From contig NZ_JANFAU010000002.1 of the NCBI RefSeq assembly GCF_026130605.1, positions 1 through 64,000 of the forward strand: 64,000 bases of DNA. Reading direction: 5' to 3'. Both the position numbers and the translations under genes were made by a program. Shown here in pieces: positions 55,473-64,000 of the stretch. The notes under the pieces were generated by a model. The model was not told the origin of the DNA. It was given only the letters and a program-made list of their open reading frames with translations, and did not search any database. How positions within the stretch are numbered: position 1 is the first letter of the stretch; every line of letters starts with the position of its first letter. This stretch comes from Sphingomonas lycopersici. GTDB lineage: Bacteria; Pseudomonadota; Alphaproteobacteria; Sphingomonadales; Sphingomonadaceae.

Positions 55473-56296
55473 ACGACGGCACGATTGTCGAGCTGGCGCC
55501 AGCCAAGCTCAATCTGGCGCTGCACGTCCGCCGGCGACGTGCGGACGGCTATCACGATCTCGAAACCCTGTTCGCTTTCTGTCGCGACGGCGATGTGATC
55601 AGGCTGGCGCCGGCCGTGGCCGATACGTTTGCGATCACCGGGCCGTTCGGCGCGACGCTGGCGGCGGAGGGCGATAATCTCGTCACGCGCGCGCGCGATG
55701 CGTTCCGGGCGGCGTTCGGCGTGGCGCCGCCGTGCGCGATCGAGCTGGAGAAGAACCTGCCGATCGCCTCGGGGATCGGCGGCGGTTCGGCCGATGCGGC
55801 GGCGACATTGCGCGCGCTCGCGCGGTGGCACGATGTCGCGCCGGACGAGTCGCGGCTGTTCGGGATCGCCGCGCGGCTCGGCGCGGACGTCCCTGCCTGC
55901 CTGCTCGGCAAAAGCGCGATCGGCGAGGGGCGCGGCGACGAGCTGCGCGTCGTCGACGGGCTGGCGGGCAGGGGGGTGTTGCTGGTCAACCCCCGCGTCG
56001 CGGTGTCGACCGCGCGGGTGTTCGCCGGCTGGGACGGGGTGGATCGCGGCGCGATCACCGGCGATCCGGCGGAGGATCGCAACGACCTCACCGCGCCCGC
56101 GGTCGCCGCCGCGCCCGAGATCGCGACGGTGCTCGGCGCGCTGGAGGCACTGGCGAACGCACGACTGGTGCGCATGTCGGGCTCCGGCGCGACCTGTTTC
56201 GCCTTGTTCGACGTGCCGGCCGATGCGCGTTCCGCGGCGGCGGCGATCGGCGCGGAACACCCCGGCTGGTGGTGGCTGGCCAGCGAATTGGCGTGA
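55469..56296 (+). CDS. ispE: 4-Diphosphocytidyl-2-C-methyl-D-erythritol kinase
   Basis: A 275-residue GHMP kinase of the MEP isoprenoid pathway, phosphorylating CDP-methylerythritol at position 2. Motifs: AKLNLALHV RRRRADGYHDL (first block), LPIASGIGGGSADAAATLRAL (ATP-binding GHMP loop), GADVPACL, and VRMSGSGATCFALFD. GTG start at 55469 overlaps the TPR stop (GTGA). Length normal. Separated from recA by the SOS-controlled promoter region. Confidence 0.95.
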   Translation: MNDGTIVELAPAKLNLALHVRRRRADGYHDLETLFAFCRDGDVIRLAPAVADTFAITGPFGATLAAEGDNLVTRARDAFRAAFGVAPPCAIELEKNLPIASGIGGGSADAAATLRALARWHDVAPDESRLFGIAARLGADVPACLLGKSAIGEGRGDELRVVDGLAGRGVLLVNPRVAVSTARVFAGWDGVDRGAITGDPAEDRNDLTAPAVAAAPEIATVLGALEALANARLVRMSGSGATCFALFDVPADARSAAAAIGAEHPGWWWLASELA

Positions 56297-56321
56297 TTTT
56301 CACGGGTTGAAGGAAATTTTT

Positions 56322-56336
56322 GTTCCCCTCTTGTTC
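56322..56336 (+). promoter_or_regulatory. Alphaproteobacterial SOS box of recA
   Basis: GTTC at 56322-56325 and GTTC at 56333-56336 with seven bases between, the LexA-binding direct repeat of alphaproteobacteria. It overlaps the -35 hexamer of the recA promoter, so LexA would block polymerase. A mirror motif TTGTTC-ATGTG-GAACAA (56331-56347) overlaps it. Confidence 0.85.
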
Positions 56337-56359
56337 ATGTGGAACAAATCGGATACTAA
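56331..56359 (+). promoter_or_regulatory. recA promoter
   Basis: -35 TTGTTC (56331-56336), a 17-base spacer and -10 TACTAA (56354-56359). The spacing is optimal, and transcription would start about 50 bases before the recA ATG. The LexA box covers the -35 element. Confidence 0.75.
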
Positions 56360-56413
56360 CACGGCGACGCGTTGAATGGTTCACGCGCTTGGTCTAGCGA
56401 CGAGGGCTCCACA

Positions 56414-57487
<1,074 letters not shown>

Positions 57488-57550
57488 TCGGCACCGATCT
57501 GTTCGAGGAATTTAGCTGAGCGGCGTCGCAAGCCGTCGCAACAACCGGGA

Positions 57551-57587
57551 AGGCCCGCTCCACTGACGGAGCGGGCCTTTCGTGTTT
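57551..57587 (+). terminator. Rho-independent terminator after recA
   Basis: Stem AGGCCCGCTCC (57551-57561) and GGAGCGGGCCT (57568-57578), loop ACTGAC, followed by TTCGTGTTT. It lies 63 bases past the recA stop. Confidence 0.85.
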
Positions 57588-57636
57588 CGGCGCACCGTGT
57601 ATCGTCGATCGTCAAGCGCTGGGGAGGGGATGGTCG

Positions 57637-58485
57637 ATGACCAATGCGCAGGAATGGCAGGGCAGGGTCGGCAATACCTGGGCCGAGGAATGGCGGCTGA
57701 CCGACATGAGCTTCGCCGGGCTCGCCGCGCCGCTTGACGCAGCGATCGCCGCCGCGGCACCGTCGAGCGGACGCGCGCTCGATATCGGATGCGGGGCGGG
57801 GGTGACGTCACTGGCGCTTGCTGCGGCGCGACCGGGGCTGTCGATCGTCGGGGTCGATCTCTCCGAGCAGCTCGTCGCGGTCGCGCGGGAGCGTGCCAGG
57901 GGCATCGCCAATCTCGATTATCGTTCGGCCAACGTGGTCGATTTCGCCGAGGCAACGCACGGCGCGGACCGTTTCGACCTCGCTTTCTCGCGGCACGGGG
58001 TGATGTTCTTCGACGATCCCGCAGCGGCGTTCCGCGCGATCGGCAGCGCGATCCGGCCGGGCGGTGCGCTGGTCTTCTCGTGCTTCGCCGCGATCGCGCG
58101 CAACCCTTGGGCGGAGGAGATTGCGGTCGCCGCCGGCGCGGCGGCGCCTGCACCGTCGCCGGACGGCGCCTATATCCCGGGACCGTTCGCCTTTTCCGAT
58201 CCGCACTTTGTCCGCGGGCTACTCGAACAAGCAGGATTTTCCGCGCCGGCCCCGCAACTCGCCGACTATGCCTATCGCGCGGGGGAGGGTGTGGACGCGG
58301 TCGAGCGGGCGCTCCATTTCTTCCAGCGCATCGGCCCGGCCGCGCGATTGCTTGCCGCGATCGAGCCGGCGCAGCGCGCGCCGGTGCGCGAACGGCTGCG
58401 CGCGTTTCTCGCCGAGCGCGAACGCAACGGGGCGGTGACCTTCCCCGCAGCGGCGTGGATCTGGACCGCACGGGTGGAGGGGTGA
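57637..58485 (+). CDS. Class I SAM-dependent methyltransferase
   Basis: A 282-residue methyltransferase with a standard SAM fold: WGNTWAEEWRLT-type start (EWQGRVGNTWAEEWRLTDMS), RALDIGCGAGVTSLALAAARP (motif I, GCGAG), IVGVDLSEQLVAVARERA, NVVDFAEATHGADRFDLAFSRHGVMFFDDPAAAF and IRPGGALVFSCFA (motif for product class). Similar proteins act on small molecules; the substrate is unknown. ATG 57637 is preceded by GGGGAGGGG. Monocistronic between the recA terminator and a repeat-rich gap. Confidence 0.85.
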   Translation: MTNAQEWQGRVGNTWAEEWRLTDMSFAGLAAPLDAAIAAAAPSSGRALDIGCGAGVTSLALAAARPGLSIVGVDLSEQLVAVARERARGIANLDYRSANVVDFAEATHGADRFDLAFSRHGVMFFDDPAAAFRAIGSAIRPGGALVFSCFAAIARNPWAEEIAVAAGAAAPAPSPDGAYIPGPFAFSDPHFVRGLLEQAGFSAPAPQLADYAYRAGEGVDAVERALHFFQRIGPAARLLAAIEPAQRAPVRERLRAFLAERERNGAVTFPAAAWIWTARVEG

Positions 58486-58560
58486 GCGGGCCGGGCAGTC
58501 TCTGCTGGATTTGAGCGAGCGTCGCTTCTGCGTGTCTGGATACCGGGCATTTTCCACAAC

Positions 58561-58673
58561 CGGCGTCACCCCCGCCTTGAGCCGGGGTCCATCGTGCCGC
58601 GAGCTTTACAGCAGGCCCCTCTTGCCCTGCGCCTGCCTCCCGGTGGATCCCGGCTCAAGGCCGGGATGACGAA
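58561..58673. repeat. Paired inverted repeats (type A2 variant)
   Basis: CGTCACCCCCGCCTTGAGCCGGGGTCCA near 58564 and GGATCCCGGCTCAAGGCCGGGATGACG near 58647 are inverse copies of one motif, about 80 bases apart. Confidence 0.75.
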
Positions 58674-58713
58674 GGGGGTAGGCGGCGTTCGACCTCCTTG
58701 TGTTGAACTCCCC

Positions 58714-58804
58714 TGTGTCCCCGCGAAGGGCATCCATCAAAGTAAGACTTTGATGGGACCAAGGCGGCGACACGGCCTGGGCTCCCGCCTTCGCGGGAGC
58801 ACAA
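58714..58804. repeat. Paired inverted repeats with inner palindrome
   Basis: TGTGTCCCCGCGAAGGGCATC near 58714 and GGCTCCCGCCTTCGCGGGAGCA near 58780, enclosing CCATCAAAGT-AAG-ACTTTGATGG (58734-58756). The inner hairpin links it to the composite elements at 9247 and 18066. Confidence 0.7.
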
Positions 58805-58877
58805 GGGAGGCTGAAGTATGACTGAATTACCGTAGGTTACGCGGTGATGTTAGAGGAAGGAGCCCTATCCCGCCCCC

Positions 58878-59801
58878 TCAGATCGCCCCCGAAAACGTGT
58901 CGCATTGCGCCGGATCGCCGCTGTCGAGCCCGCGTTTGAGCCACGCCTGGCGCTGCGCCGAGGTGCCGTGGGTGAAGCTGTCGGGAACGACGCGGCCCTG
59001 CGCTTCCTTTTGCAGCGTATCGTCACCGATCGCCTGCGCGGCGGTCATGCCTTCCTCGACGTCGCCCGGATCGAGCCGGTTGCGGTTCTGCGCCGCCCAC
59101 ACCCCGGCAAAGCAATCGGCCTGCAATTCCAGCCGCACCGAAAGATGGTTGCCCTCGGCTTCGCTCGCGCGCGCCTGCTGGCGGCGGACCTGATCGGAGG
59201 TGCCGAGCAGATTCTGGATATGATGGCCGAATTCGTGCGCGATCACATAATCCTGCGCGAAATCGCCGGCGGCGTGGAAACGGTCCTGGAGTTCCCGGAA
59301 GAAGCTGGTGTCGAGATAGATGCCCTGATCGGTCGGGCAATAGAACGGGCCCATCGCCGATTGCGCCGCGCCGCACCCCGATTGCCCGAGCCCCGAATAG
59401 AAGACGAGCTTGGGCTGGGCGAAGCGCTGCCCCGATTGCGCGAAGATCGCCGACCAGGTCTTGTCCGCCGAGCTGAACGCGTTGCACGCCGAGCGACTCG
59501 ACGCATCGACCGAGCAGGCCGCGGTCGCGCCGCCGCCCGCGCTGTGGCGCCCGGTCTGCACCTGCGGCGCCCCGCCGGTGCTCGTCCCGCCGCCGAGCAT
59601 CCCGCCGAGATTGCCGAGCCCGCCGAACACCGCGAGCAGCAGGAGCACCACGACGATCCCACCGCAGCCGAAGCGGCTGCCGATCAGCGGCAACAGCCCG
59701 AGCAGCATCCCGCCACCGCCGCCGCCGAAATTGCTGCCGCCGAAATTCTCGCCGCGCTGATCTTCGACATTGATGTTCGGATCGAAATCGTCGAGCCGCA
59801 T
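58878..59801 (-). CDS. YpfJ-type neutral zinc metallopeptidase
   Basis: A 307-residue membrane-anchored protein of the putative neutral zinc metallopeptidase (YpfJ) family. A glycine-rich cytoplasmic start ([21 protein letters not shown]) leads to a transmembrane helix (about 46-68), then a periplasmic domain with [31 protein letters not shown] and the zinc signature [15 protein letters not shown] (HExxH-like: HEFGHH), plus [12 protein letters not shown]. Start ATG 59801, divergent from the patatin gene. The physiological substrate is unknown. Confidence 0.9.
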   Translation of the reverse strand: MRLDDFDPNINVEDQRGENFGGSNFGGGGGGMLLGLLPLIGSRFGCGGIVVVLLLLAVFGGLGNLGGMLGGGTSTGGAPQVQTGRHSAGGGATAACSVDASSRSACNAFSSADKTWSAIFAQSGQRFAQPKLVFYSGLGQSGCGAAQSAMGPFYCPTDQGIYLDTSFFRELQDRFHAAGDFAQDYVIAHEFGHHIQNLLGTSDQVRRQQARASEAEGNHLSVRLELQADCFAGVWAAQNRNRLDPGDVEEGMTAAQAIGDDTLQKEAQGRVVPDSFTHGTSAQRQAWLKRGLDSGDPAQCDTFSGAI

Positions 59802-59912
59802 CGCGCTGCCCCCCGTTCGGTTGAAGGTCCGTCGCCCAAATGCGCGAATTGAACCCACGGTTGCAAGGGGCGCGCTTGATCGCGCGCGCGGCGACGTGCA
59901 GGAACGCGGGCG

Positions 59913-61046
59913 ATGGCCGATGTCGAACCACGCCGCCGCCGCGCCAAGGCGCTGCCCCTGCCCGATACGGTGGCGCTGGTGCTGCAGGGCGGCGGCGCGC
60001 TCGGCAGCTATCAGGCAGGAGTGATCGAGGCGCTGTCCGCCGCGGCGATCGAGCCCGATTGGGTGGCGGGGATCTCGATCGGCGCGGTCAATGCCGCGAT
60101 CATCGCCGGCAACCCGCCCGAGCGGCGGGTGGAGCGGCTGCGGCGATTCTGGGATCAGGCGACGAGCTGGCTGCCGAGCTTCCCGATCCTGCCCGACGAT
60201 ATGGTGCGCGAATTCGTCCACGAATGGTCCGCCGGGTTCGTCGCGATGGCCGGGGTGCCGGGGTTCTTCGGCCCGCGCTTCATCCCCCCGTTCATGGCGG
60301 TGCCCGGCACGCCCGAGGCACTGAGCTTCTATGATTCGCGGCCGTTGCAGCAGACGCTCGACGAACTGGTCGACTGGGAACTGCTCAACCGCGGCCCGGT
60401 TCGGCTGTCGGTCGGCGCAGTCGACCTGGAAAGCGGCAATTTCCGCTATTTCGATACCAGGGAGGAGTGGATCGACGCGCGGCACATCATGGCCTCGGGC
60501 GCGTTGCCGCCCGGGCTGCCGCCGGTCGAGATCGACGGCAATCTCTATTGGGACGGCGGGCTGGTTTCCAACACTCCGCTCCAGCATGTGCTCGACAATC
60601 AGCGCGAGGCGATGATCGTCTTCCAGGTCGATCTGTTCTCCGCCGCGGACAAGCGCCCGCGCACGATCATGGACGTGCTCGCGCGCGCCAAGGAGATCAC
60701 TTTCTCCAGCCGCACCCGCCAGATCACCGATCAGCTGCTGCGTCAGCGCAAGGAACGCGAGCTGGTGCGCAAGGTGCTCGCCAAGCTCCCCGCGGACCTG
60801 CACGACGACGCGGAGGTCAAGGCGCTGACGAAGGTCGCGACGGAACAGCCGGTCAGCCTCGTCCACCTGATCTATCGCGCCAATGCCTGGGAGGGCGGCG
60901 CGCGCGATTTCGAATTTTCGACCCGCACGATGCGCGAACATTGGGCCGCCGGCCAGGCGGCGGTGGAGGCGACGATGGCCAATGCCGAGCTGGTCGCCGA
61001 AAACATCCTCACCGGCCGCACCGCGGCCTTCGACATGACGCGATAG
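59913..61046 (+). CDS. Patatin-like phospholipase
   Basis: A 377-residue lipid acyl hydrolase. The oxyanion loop [15 protein letters not shown] (about 24-38), the nucleophile elbow [21 protein letters not shown] with Ser in GISIG, and the catalytic aspartate in [17 protein letters not shown] are visible. The C-terminal part (DUF3734 type) ends with a long helical region. This patatin subgroup is often beside 3-hydroxybutyrate dehydrogenase genes in polyhydroxybutyrate-related settings, as here, so it may act on stored acyl polymers or membrane lipid. Seven- to ten-base spacing to the next gene implies co-transcription. Confidence 0.88.
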   Translation: MADVEPRRRRAKALPLPDTVALVLQGGGALGSYQAGVIEALSAAAIEPDWVAGISIGAVNAAIIAGNPPERRVERLRRFWDQATSWLPSFPILPDDMVREFVHEWSAGFVAMAGVPGFFGPRFIPPFMAVPGTPEALSFYDSRPLQQTLDELVDWELLNRGPVRLSVGAVDLESGNFRYFDTREEWIDARHIMASGALPPGLPPVEIDGNLYWDGGLVSNTPLQHVLDNQREAMIVFQVDLFSAADKRPRTIMDVLARAKEITFSSRTRQITDQLLRQRKERELVRKVLAKLPADLHDDAEVKALTKVATEQPVSLVHLIYRANAWEGGARDFEFSTRTMREHWAAGQAAVEATMANAELVAENILTGRTAAFDMTR

Positions 61047-61055
61047 GAGCAAATG

Positions 61056-61841
61056 ATGTTTCTGAAGGGCAAGAGCGCGGTCATCACCGGATCGACCTCG
61101 GGCATCGGCCTGTCGATTGCCAAGGCGTTCGCCGCCGAGGGCGCCGCGGTGGTGATCAACGGCTTCGGCGATGCGGCGGCGATCGAGCAGGAGCGTGCCG
61201 GGCTCGCTGCGCTGAGCGGTGCGCAGGCGCTGTACGACGCGGCGGACATGACCAAGCCCGATCAGATCGCGGCGATGATCGTCCGCGCACACGATACGCT
61301 CGGCGGGCCGGATATCATCGTCAACAATGCCGGCATCCAATATGTTGCGCCGGTCGATCAGTTCCCGACCGAGAAATGGGACGCGATCATCGCGATCAAC
61401 CTGACCAGCGCGTTCCACATGATGCACGCCGCGGTGCCCTATATGCGCGAGAAGAAATGGGGCCGGATCATCTCCACCGCCTCGGCGCATAGCCTCGTCG
61501 CCAGCCCCAACAAATCGGCCTATGTCGCGGCCAAGCATGGCATCGCCGGGCTGACCAAGACGGTGGCGCTGGAAACCGCGACCGCCGGGATCACGGTCAA
61601 TTGCATCTCGCCGGGCTATGTCTGGACCCCGCTGGTCGAAAACCAGATCCCCGATACGATGAAGGCGCGCAATATGACGCGCGAGCAGGTGGTCAACGAC
61701 GTGCTGCTCGATGCCCAGCCGACCAAGCAGTTCGTCACCCCCGAGCAGGTCGCGGCGCTGGCGGTGTTCCTGTGCCGCGACGAGGCGTCGCAGATCACCG
61801 GCGCGAATCTGTCGGTCGACGGCGGCTGGACCGCGGCGTAA
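61056..61841 (+). CDS. bdhA: 3-Hydroxybutyrate dehydrogenase
   Basis: A 261-residue short-chain dehydrogenase that oxidises (R)-3-hydroxybutyrate to acetoacetate. Features: [16 protein letters not shown] (NAD fold), [47 protein letters not shown] (Ser and Tyr-x3-Lys) and [15 protein letters not shown]. The family usually begins MFLKGK; hence ATG 61056, six bases after GGAG, rather than 61053. Together with the patatin it may mobilise poly-3-hydroxybutyrate. Identity is firm by family, enzyme by neighbourhood. Confidence 0.92.
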   Translation: MFLKGKSAVITGSTSGIGLSIAKAFAAEGAAVVINGFGDAAAIEQERAGLAALSGAQALYDAADMTKPDQIAAMIVRAHDTLGGPDIIVNNAGIQYVAPVDQFPTEKWDAIIAINLTSAFHMMHAAVPYMREKKWGRIISTASAHSLVASPNKSAYVAAKHGIAGLTKTVALETATAGITVNCISPGYVWTPLVENQIPDTMKARNMTREQVVNDVLLDAQPTKQFVTPEQVAALAVFLCRDEASQITGANLSVDGGWTAA

Positions 61842-61881
61842 GCATGCGGGTGGATGTGCGCCTGAACTTAAGAGGGGCCGA

Positions 61882-62535
61882 ATGGCGATATTGATCGCGC
61901 TTGCCGCACTGGTGGCGTGTCAGGCCGGGGCGGCGGAGGTCGTGCCGGTCGAGGACGGCGCGAAGAATCTCAACGCCACCCCCGAATGCCGCACGGCCGA
62001 AGTGGCGTGGCGCCGCGCCGCCACCGCCGCCGATCGCGAGCGGCTGCGCAACTGGCGGGTGTCGTGGCTCGCGGCGCTCGACGAGGCCAAGGCCGGCGGC
62101 GGGGCGAGCGAGATCGCCGCCGATGCCGATCTGTTCGATCCCGATCGGTCGCTCGACAATCCCTTGCCGCCGGTCGGCACATATCGCTGCCGGATCGTCA
62201 AGCTCGGTGCGGCGCATCAAGTGAACCGCGATTATGTCGCCCTGCCGCCCGCCAAATGCAGCGTCGGGCAGGACAGCGGCGAAACCTGGTTCGCGATCGA
62301 CGACGGGACGCAACGCCCGATCGGCCGGCTGTTTCCGGGGCCGCCGGGGCGGGGGGTCTTCCTCGGCACGCTCGAGCTGGGCGATGAGCGGCTGCCGCTT
62401 ACCTATGGCGTCGACGATCAGCGCAACATCATCGCTTATGTCGATCGCGTCGGCGAGAAGCGCTGGCGGCTGCTGATCCCGGCCCCGCATTTCGACGCAA
62501 AGGCGGAACTGATCGAGATCACGCCGGGCGGGTGA
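61882..62535 (+). CDS. DUF4893 exported protein
   Basis: A 217-residue exported protein. The N-terminus [21 protein letters not shown] is a signal; LVAC could be a lipobox, making it a lipoprotein, or cleavage may be after AGAA. The rest has [31 protein letters not shown], the [15 protein letters not shown] segment typical of DUF4893, and [42 protein letters not shown] five bases ahead of ATG 61882 sets the start. Role unknown; last gene of the bdhA unit. Confidence 0.75.
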   Translation: MAILIALAALVACQAGAAEVVPVEDGAKNLNATPECRTAEVAWRRAATAADRERLRNWRVSWLAALDEAKAGGGASEIAADADLFDPDRSLDNPLPPVGTYRCRIVKLGAAHQVNRDYVALPPAKCSVGQDSGETWFAIDDGTQRPIGRLFPGPPGRGVFLGTLELGDERLPLTYGVDDQRNIIAYVDRVGEKRWRLLIPAPHFDAKAELIEITPGG

Positions 62536-62548
62536 GCCTGGCCTTGCC

Positions 62549-62668
62549 GCCTTCTTCCACCCCTCCCTGGTGAAGGGAGGGGCTGGGGGTGGGTAGGTAT
62601 GAGGCGCGCGATCCGGTGCCCCTCGAGCCAACCCACCCCCGACCCCTACCTTGTTCAAGGGAGGGGAG
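62549..62668. repeat. Inverted CCCCTCCCT-type repeat (type C)
   Basis: CACCCCTCCCTGGTGAAGGG near 62558 with GGGGCTGGGGGTGGGTAGGT, and the inverse CCCACCCCCGACCCCTACCT then TTCAAGGGAGGGGAG near 62635-62666. A different family from types A and B, sitting between the DUF4893 gene and the convergent trpE end. Confidence 0.75.
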
Positions 62669-62701
62669 AAGCAAGCGGGTGGGGAGCAAAGTAAAGCCGG
62701 G

Positions 62702-64000
62702 CTACTGCCCGAAGCCCGCCGCGCTGGCCTGCGCGATTGCCTCGCGCGCGGCGGCGATCAGCGCGCTCGCCTTGGCCTCGCATTCGCGCTGCTCATAGAC
62801 CGGGTCCGAATCGGCGACGATCCCGGCGCCTGCCTGCATATGGATCGTCCCGTCCTTCACCACCGCGGTGCGCAGCACGATGCACGAATCCATCGAGCCG
62901 TCGGGGGAGAAATAGCCGACGCCGCCGGCATAGGCGCCGCGGCGCTCGGGCTCGAGCTCGGCGATGATCTGGCACGCGCGGACCTTGGGCGCGCCGCTCA
63001 CCGTCCCCGCCGGGAAGCCCGCGAGCAACGCGTCGATCGCGTCATGCGCCGGATCGAGCCGGCCGACGACGTTCGACACGATGTGCATCACATGGCTGTA
63101 GAATTCGACCATATAGCTGTCAGTCACCGTCACGCTGCCGGCGGCGGCGACGCGGCCGACGTCGTTGCGGCCGAGATCGAGCAGCATCAGATGCTCGGCG
63201 CGCTCCTTGGGGTCGGCGAGCAGGCTGGCGCGGTTCGTCTCGTCCTCGCTCGCGGTGCGGCCGCGCGGACGGGTGCCCGCGATCGGGCGGATCGTCACCT
63301 CGCCGTCGCGCGCGCGGACGAGGATCTCGGGGCTTGAGCCGATCAGCGCGAACCCCGGCAGATCGAGGTGATAGAGGAAGGGCGAGGGGTTGATCCGCCT
63401 GAGCGCGCGATAGAGCTCGAACGGCGGCAGCGCGAACGGCGCGGTGAAGCGCTGCGCGAGCACCACCTGAAAGATGTCGCCCGCAGTGATATAATCCTTC
63501 GCCCGCGCGACCATCTCGCCGTAGCGACCCGCCGGCAGCACCGGGTTGAGCGCGATCTCGGCGGGATCGCCGGTGACGCGCGGCGGCAGCGCGGCGGAAG
63601 CGAGGCGGGCCTCGACCGCATCGAGCCGTTCGTCGGCCTCGGCAACGATCGCCGTGGCATCGCGCGTCGCATCGGGCCATGCCGGGGCGACGAGGAACAA
63701 GGCATCGGCGAGCCGGTCGAACACCAGGATCACCGTCGGCCGCACGAACATCATGTCGGGCAAGCCGAGCGGGTCGGCGGCGGGAATCGCGAGATTTTCC
63801 GCGAGCGCCATCGTCTCATAGCCGAAATAGCCGACGAGACAGGCGAGCGCCGCGGGCAATGCCGCCGGCACCTCGGCGTGGCATTCGGCGACCAGCTTGC
63901 GCAGCGCGGCGAGCGTCGGCTCGGGGCAGGGGACGAAGGCGTCGCGATCGGTCAGCCAGCGCGGGTTGATCGCCGCGTCGTTTCCCTGAGCGCGGAACAC
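62702..64000 (-). CDS. trpE: Anthranilate synthase component I, 3' part (runs off the window)
   Basis: 432 residues of the C-terminal part are visible; the start lies beyond the right edge, since the family is about 500 residues. The chorismate-binding domain is complete: GDIFQVVLAQRF, LIGSSPEILVRARDGEVTIRPIAGTRPRG, ETNRASLLADPKERAEHLMLLDLGRNDVGR, SHVMHIVSNVVGRLDP, FPAGTVSGAPKVRACQIIAELE, AYAGGVGYFSPDGSMDSCIVLRTAV. First step of tryptophan synthesis with a glutamine amidotransferase partner expected nearby. Leucine or Trp leader sites cannot be checked. pabB is a weaker alternative: the IRPIAGTRPRG segment fits both, but gene style favours TrpE. Confidence 0.9.
   Translation of the reverse strand: MFRAQGNDAAINPRWLTDRDAFVPCPEPTLAALRKLVAECHAEVPAALPAALACLVGYFGYETMALAENLAIPAADPLGLPDMMFVRPTVILVFDRLADALFLVAPAWPDATRDATAIVAEADERLDAVEARLASAALPPRVTGDPAEIALNPVLPAGRYGEMVARAKDYITAGDIFQVVLAQRFTAPFALPPFELYRALRRINPSPFLYHLDLPGFALIGSSPEILVRARDGEVTIRPIAGTRPRGRTASEDETNRASLLADPKERAEHLMLLDLGRNDVGRVAAAGSVTVTDSYMVEFYSHVMHIVSNVVGRLDPAHDAIDALLAGFPAGTVSGAPKVRACQIIAELEPERRGAYAGGVGYFSPDGSMDSCIVLRTAVVKDGTIHMQAGAGIVADSDPVYEQRECEAKASALIAAAREAIAQASAAGFGQ

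Larger units (their letters stand above)
58486..58877. other. Repeat-rich gap without a gene
   Basis: About 390 bases between convergent genes. It holds two pairs of inverted type A-like repeats (58561-58673 and 58714-58804). Inside the second lies CCATCAAAGT-AAG-ACTTTGATGG (58734-58756), a cousin of the palindrome in the two composite type B elements. I see no start codon with a ribosome site or coding bias here; it is likely transcript-end and repeat sequence only. Confidence 0.6.

Noticed and set aside
58594-58821. 75-codon ORF in the repeat-rich gap
   Set aside because: It consists of type A repeat translation, has no ribosome site and is not codon-biased.

Overview
The window is a GC-rich, densely packed stretch of bacterial chromosome. 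The closest fit is an alphaproteobacterium of the order Sphingomonadales (Sphingomonas-like). Pointers are the protein style of the housekeeping genes, an alphaproteobacterial GTTC-N7-GTTC SOS box in front of recA, the zapA/6S RNA/5-formyl-THF cyclo-ligase locus, the gatC-gatA arrangement, and many intergenic hairpin repeats of the types built on CCGTTCGCCCTGAGC...TGTCGAAG and TTCCCGCGAAGGCGGGAA. I see no phage, transposase, integrase, plasmid gene or CRISPR array; this is core chromosome with a few accessory islets. About 68 protein genes, two tRNAs and one probable 6S RNA account for nearly all of the sequence.

Layout. 1-5.6 kb: an outward-reading gene cut by the window edge, a Rieske oxygenase and CitE-like lyase pair, an M20 amidohydrolase, a radical SAM protein, and the 5-formyl-THF cyclo-ligase/DUF2842 pair. 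5.7-6.4 kb: 6S RNA, zapA and a small coiled-coil gene. 6.5-11.6 kb: lower glycolysis (gap, a MOSC protein, pgk, then class I aldolase), a TlpA-type thioredoxin and an O-methyltransferase. 12.2-15.2 kb: DUF952 gene and gyrA. 15.3-24.1 kb: small secreted protein, yaaA, TPR protein, Lrp-type regulator, an unusual histidine kinase with a WalW-like polysaccharide deacetylase, tRNA-Pro, a stress-response membrane protein, tRNA-Ile2, a small lipoprotein and an M28 peptidase. 24.3-32.9 kb: branched-chain amino acid block on the minus strand (leuA with a leucine-rich leader peptide, ilvC, ilvN, ilvB), with a TMEM175-like channel, YceI, a TonB-like protein and miaA. 32.9-37.7 kb: serB and a SPOR/ParA/ribbon-helix-helix cluster. 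37.8-41.6 kb: pyrB with a catalytically dead dihydroorotase homologue, ruvX and a DUF3089 hydrolase. 41.6-47.0 kb: gatC, gatA and gatB, with a glycosyltransferase and an FkbM methyltransferase lodged between gatA and gatB. 47.1-56.3 kb: two secreted proteins, moaB, a lytic transglycosylase, a degenerate uracil-DNA-glycosylase-like protein, ETF-ubiquinone oxidoreductase, a TPR protein and ispE. 56.3-64 kb: recA under SOS control, a methyltransferase, a zinc metallopeptidase, a patatin and 3-hydroxybutyrate dehydrogenase pair, a DUF4893 protein and the 3' part of trpE.

Genes are often translationally coupled by ATGA, GTGA or TGATG overlaps, and GTG/TTG starts are common. The points I judge most worth a second look are the leuA leader peptide and its hairpins, the 21-codon micro-ORF joining gatC to gatA, the ParA-RHH-SPOR cluster, the pyrB/inactive pyrC pair, the 76-nt overlap of the MOSC gene with pgk, the histidine kinase with an eroded ATP-binding domain, and the 19-bp inverted repeat at the left edge. 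I do not claim any of these is a wholly new system; the ParA-RHH cluster is the least explained.
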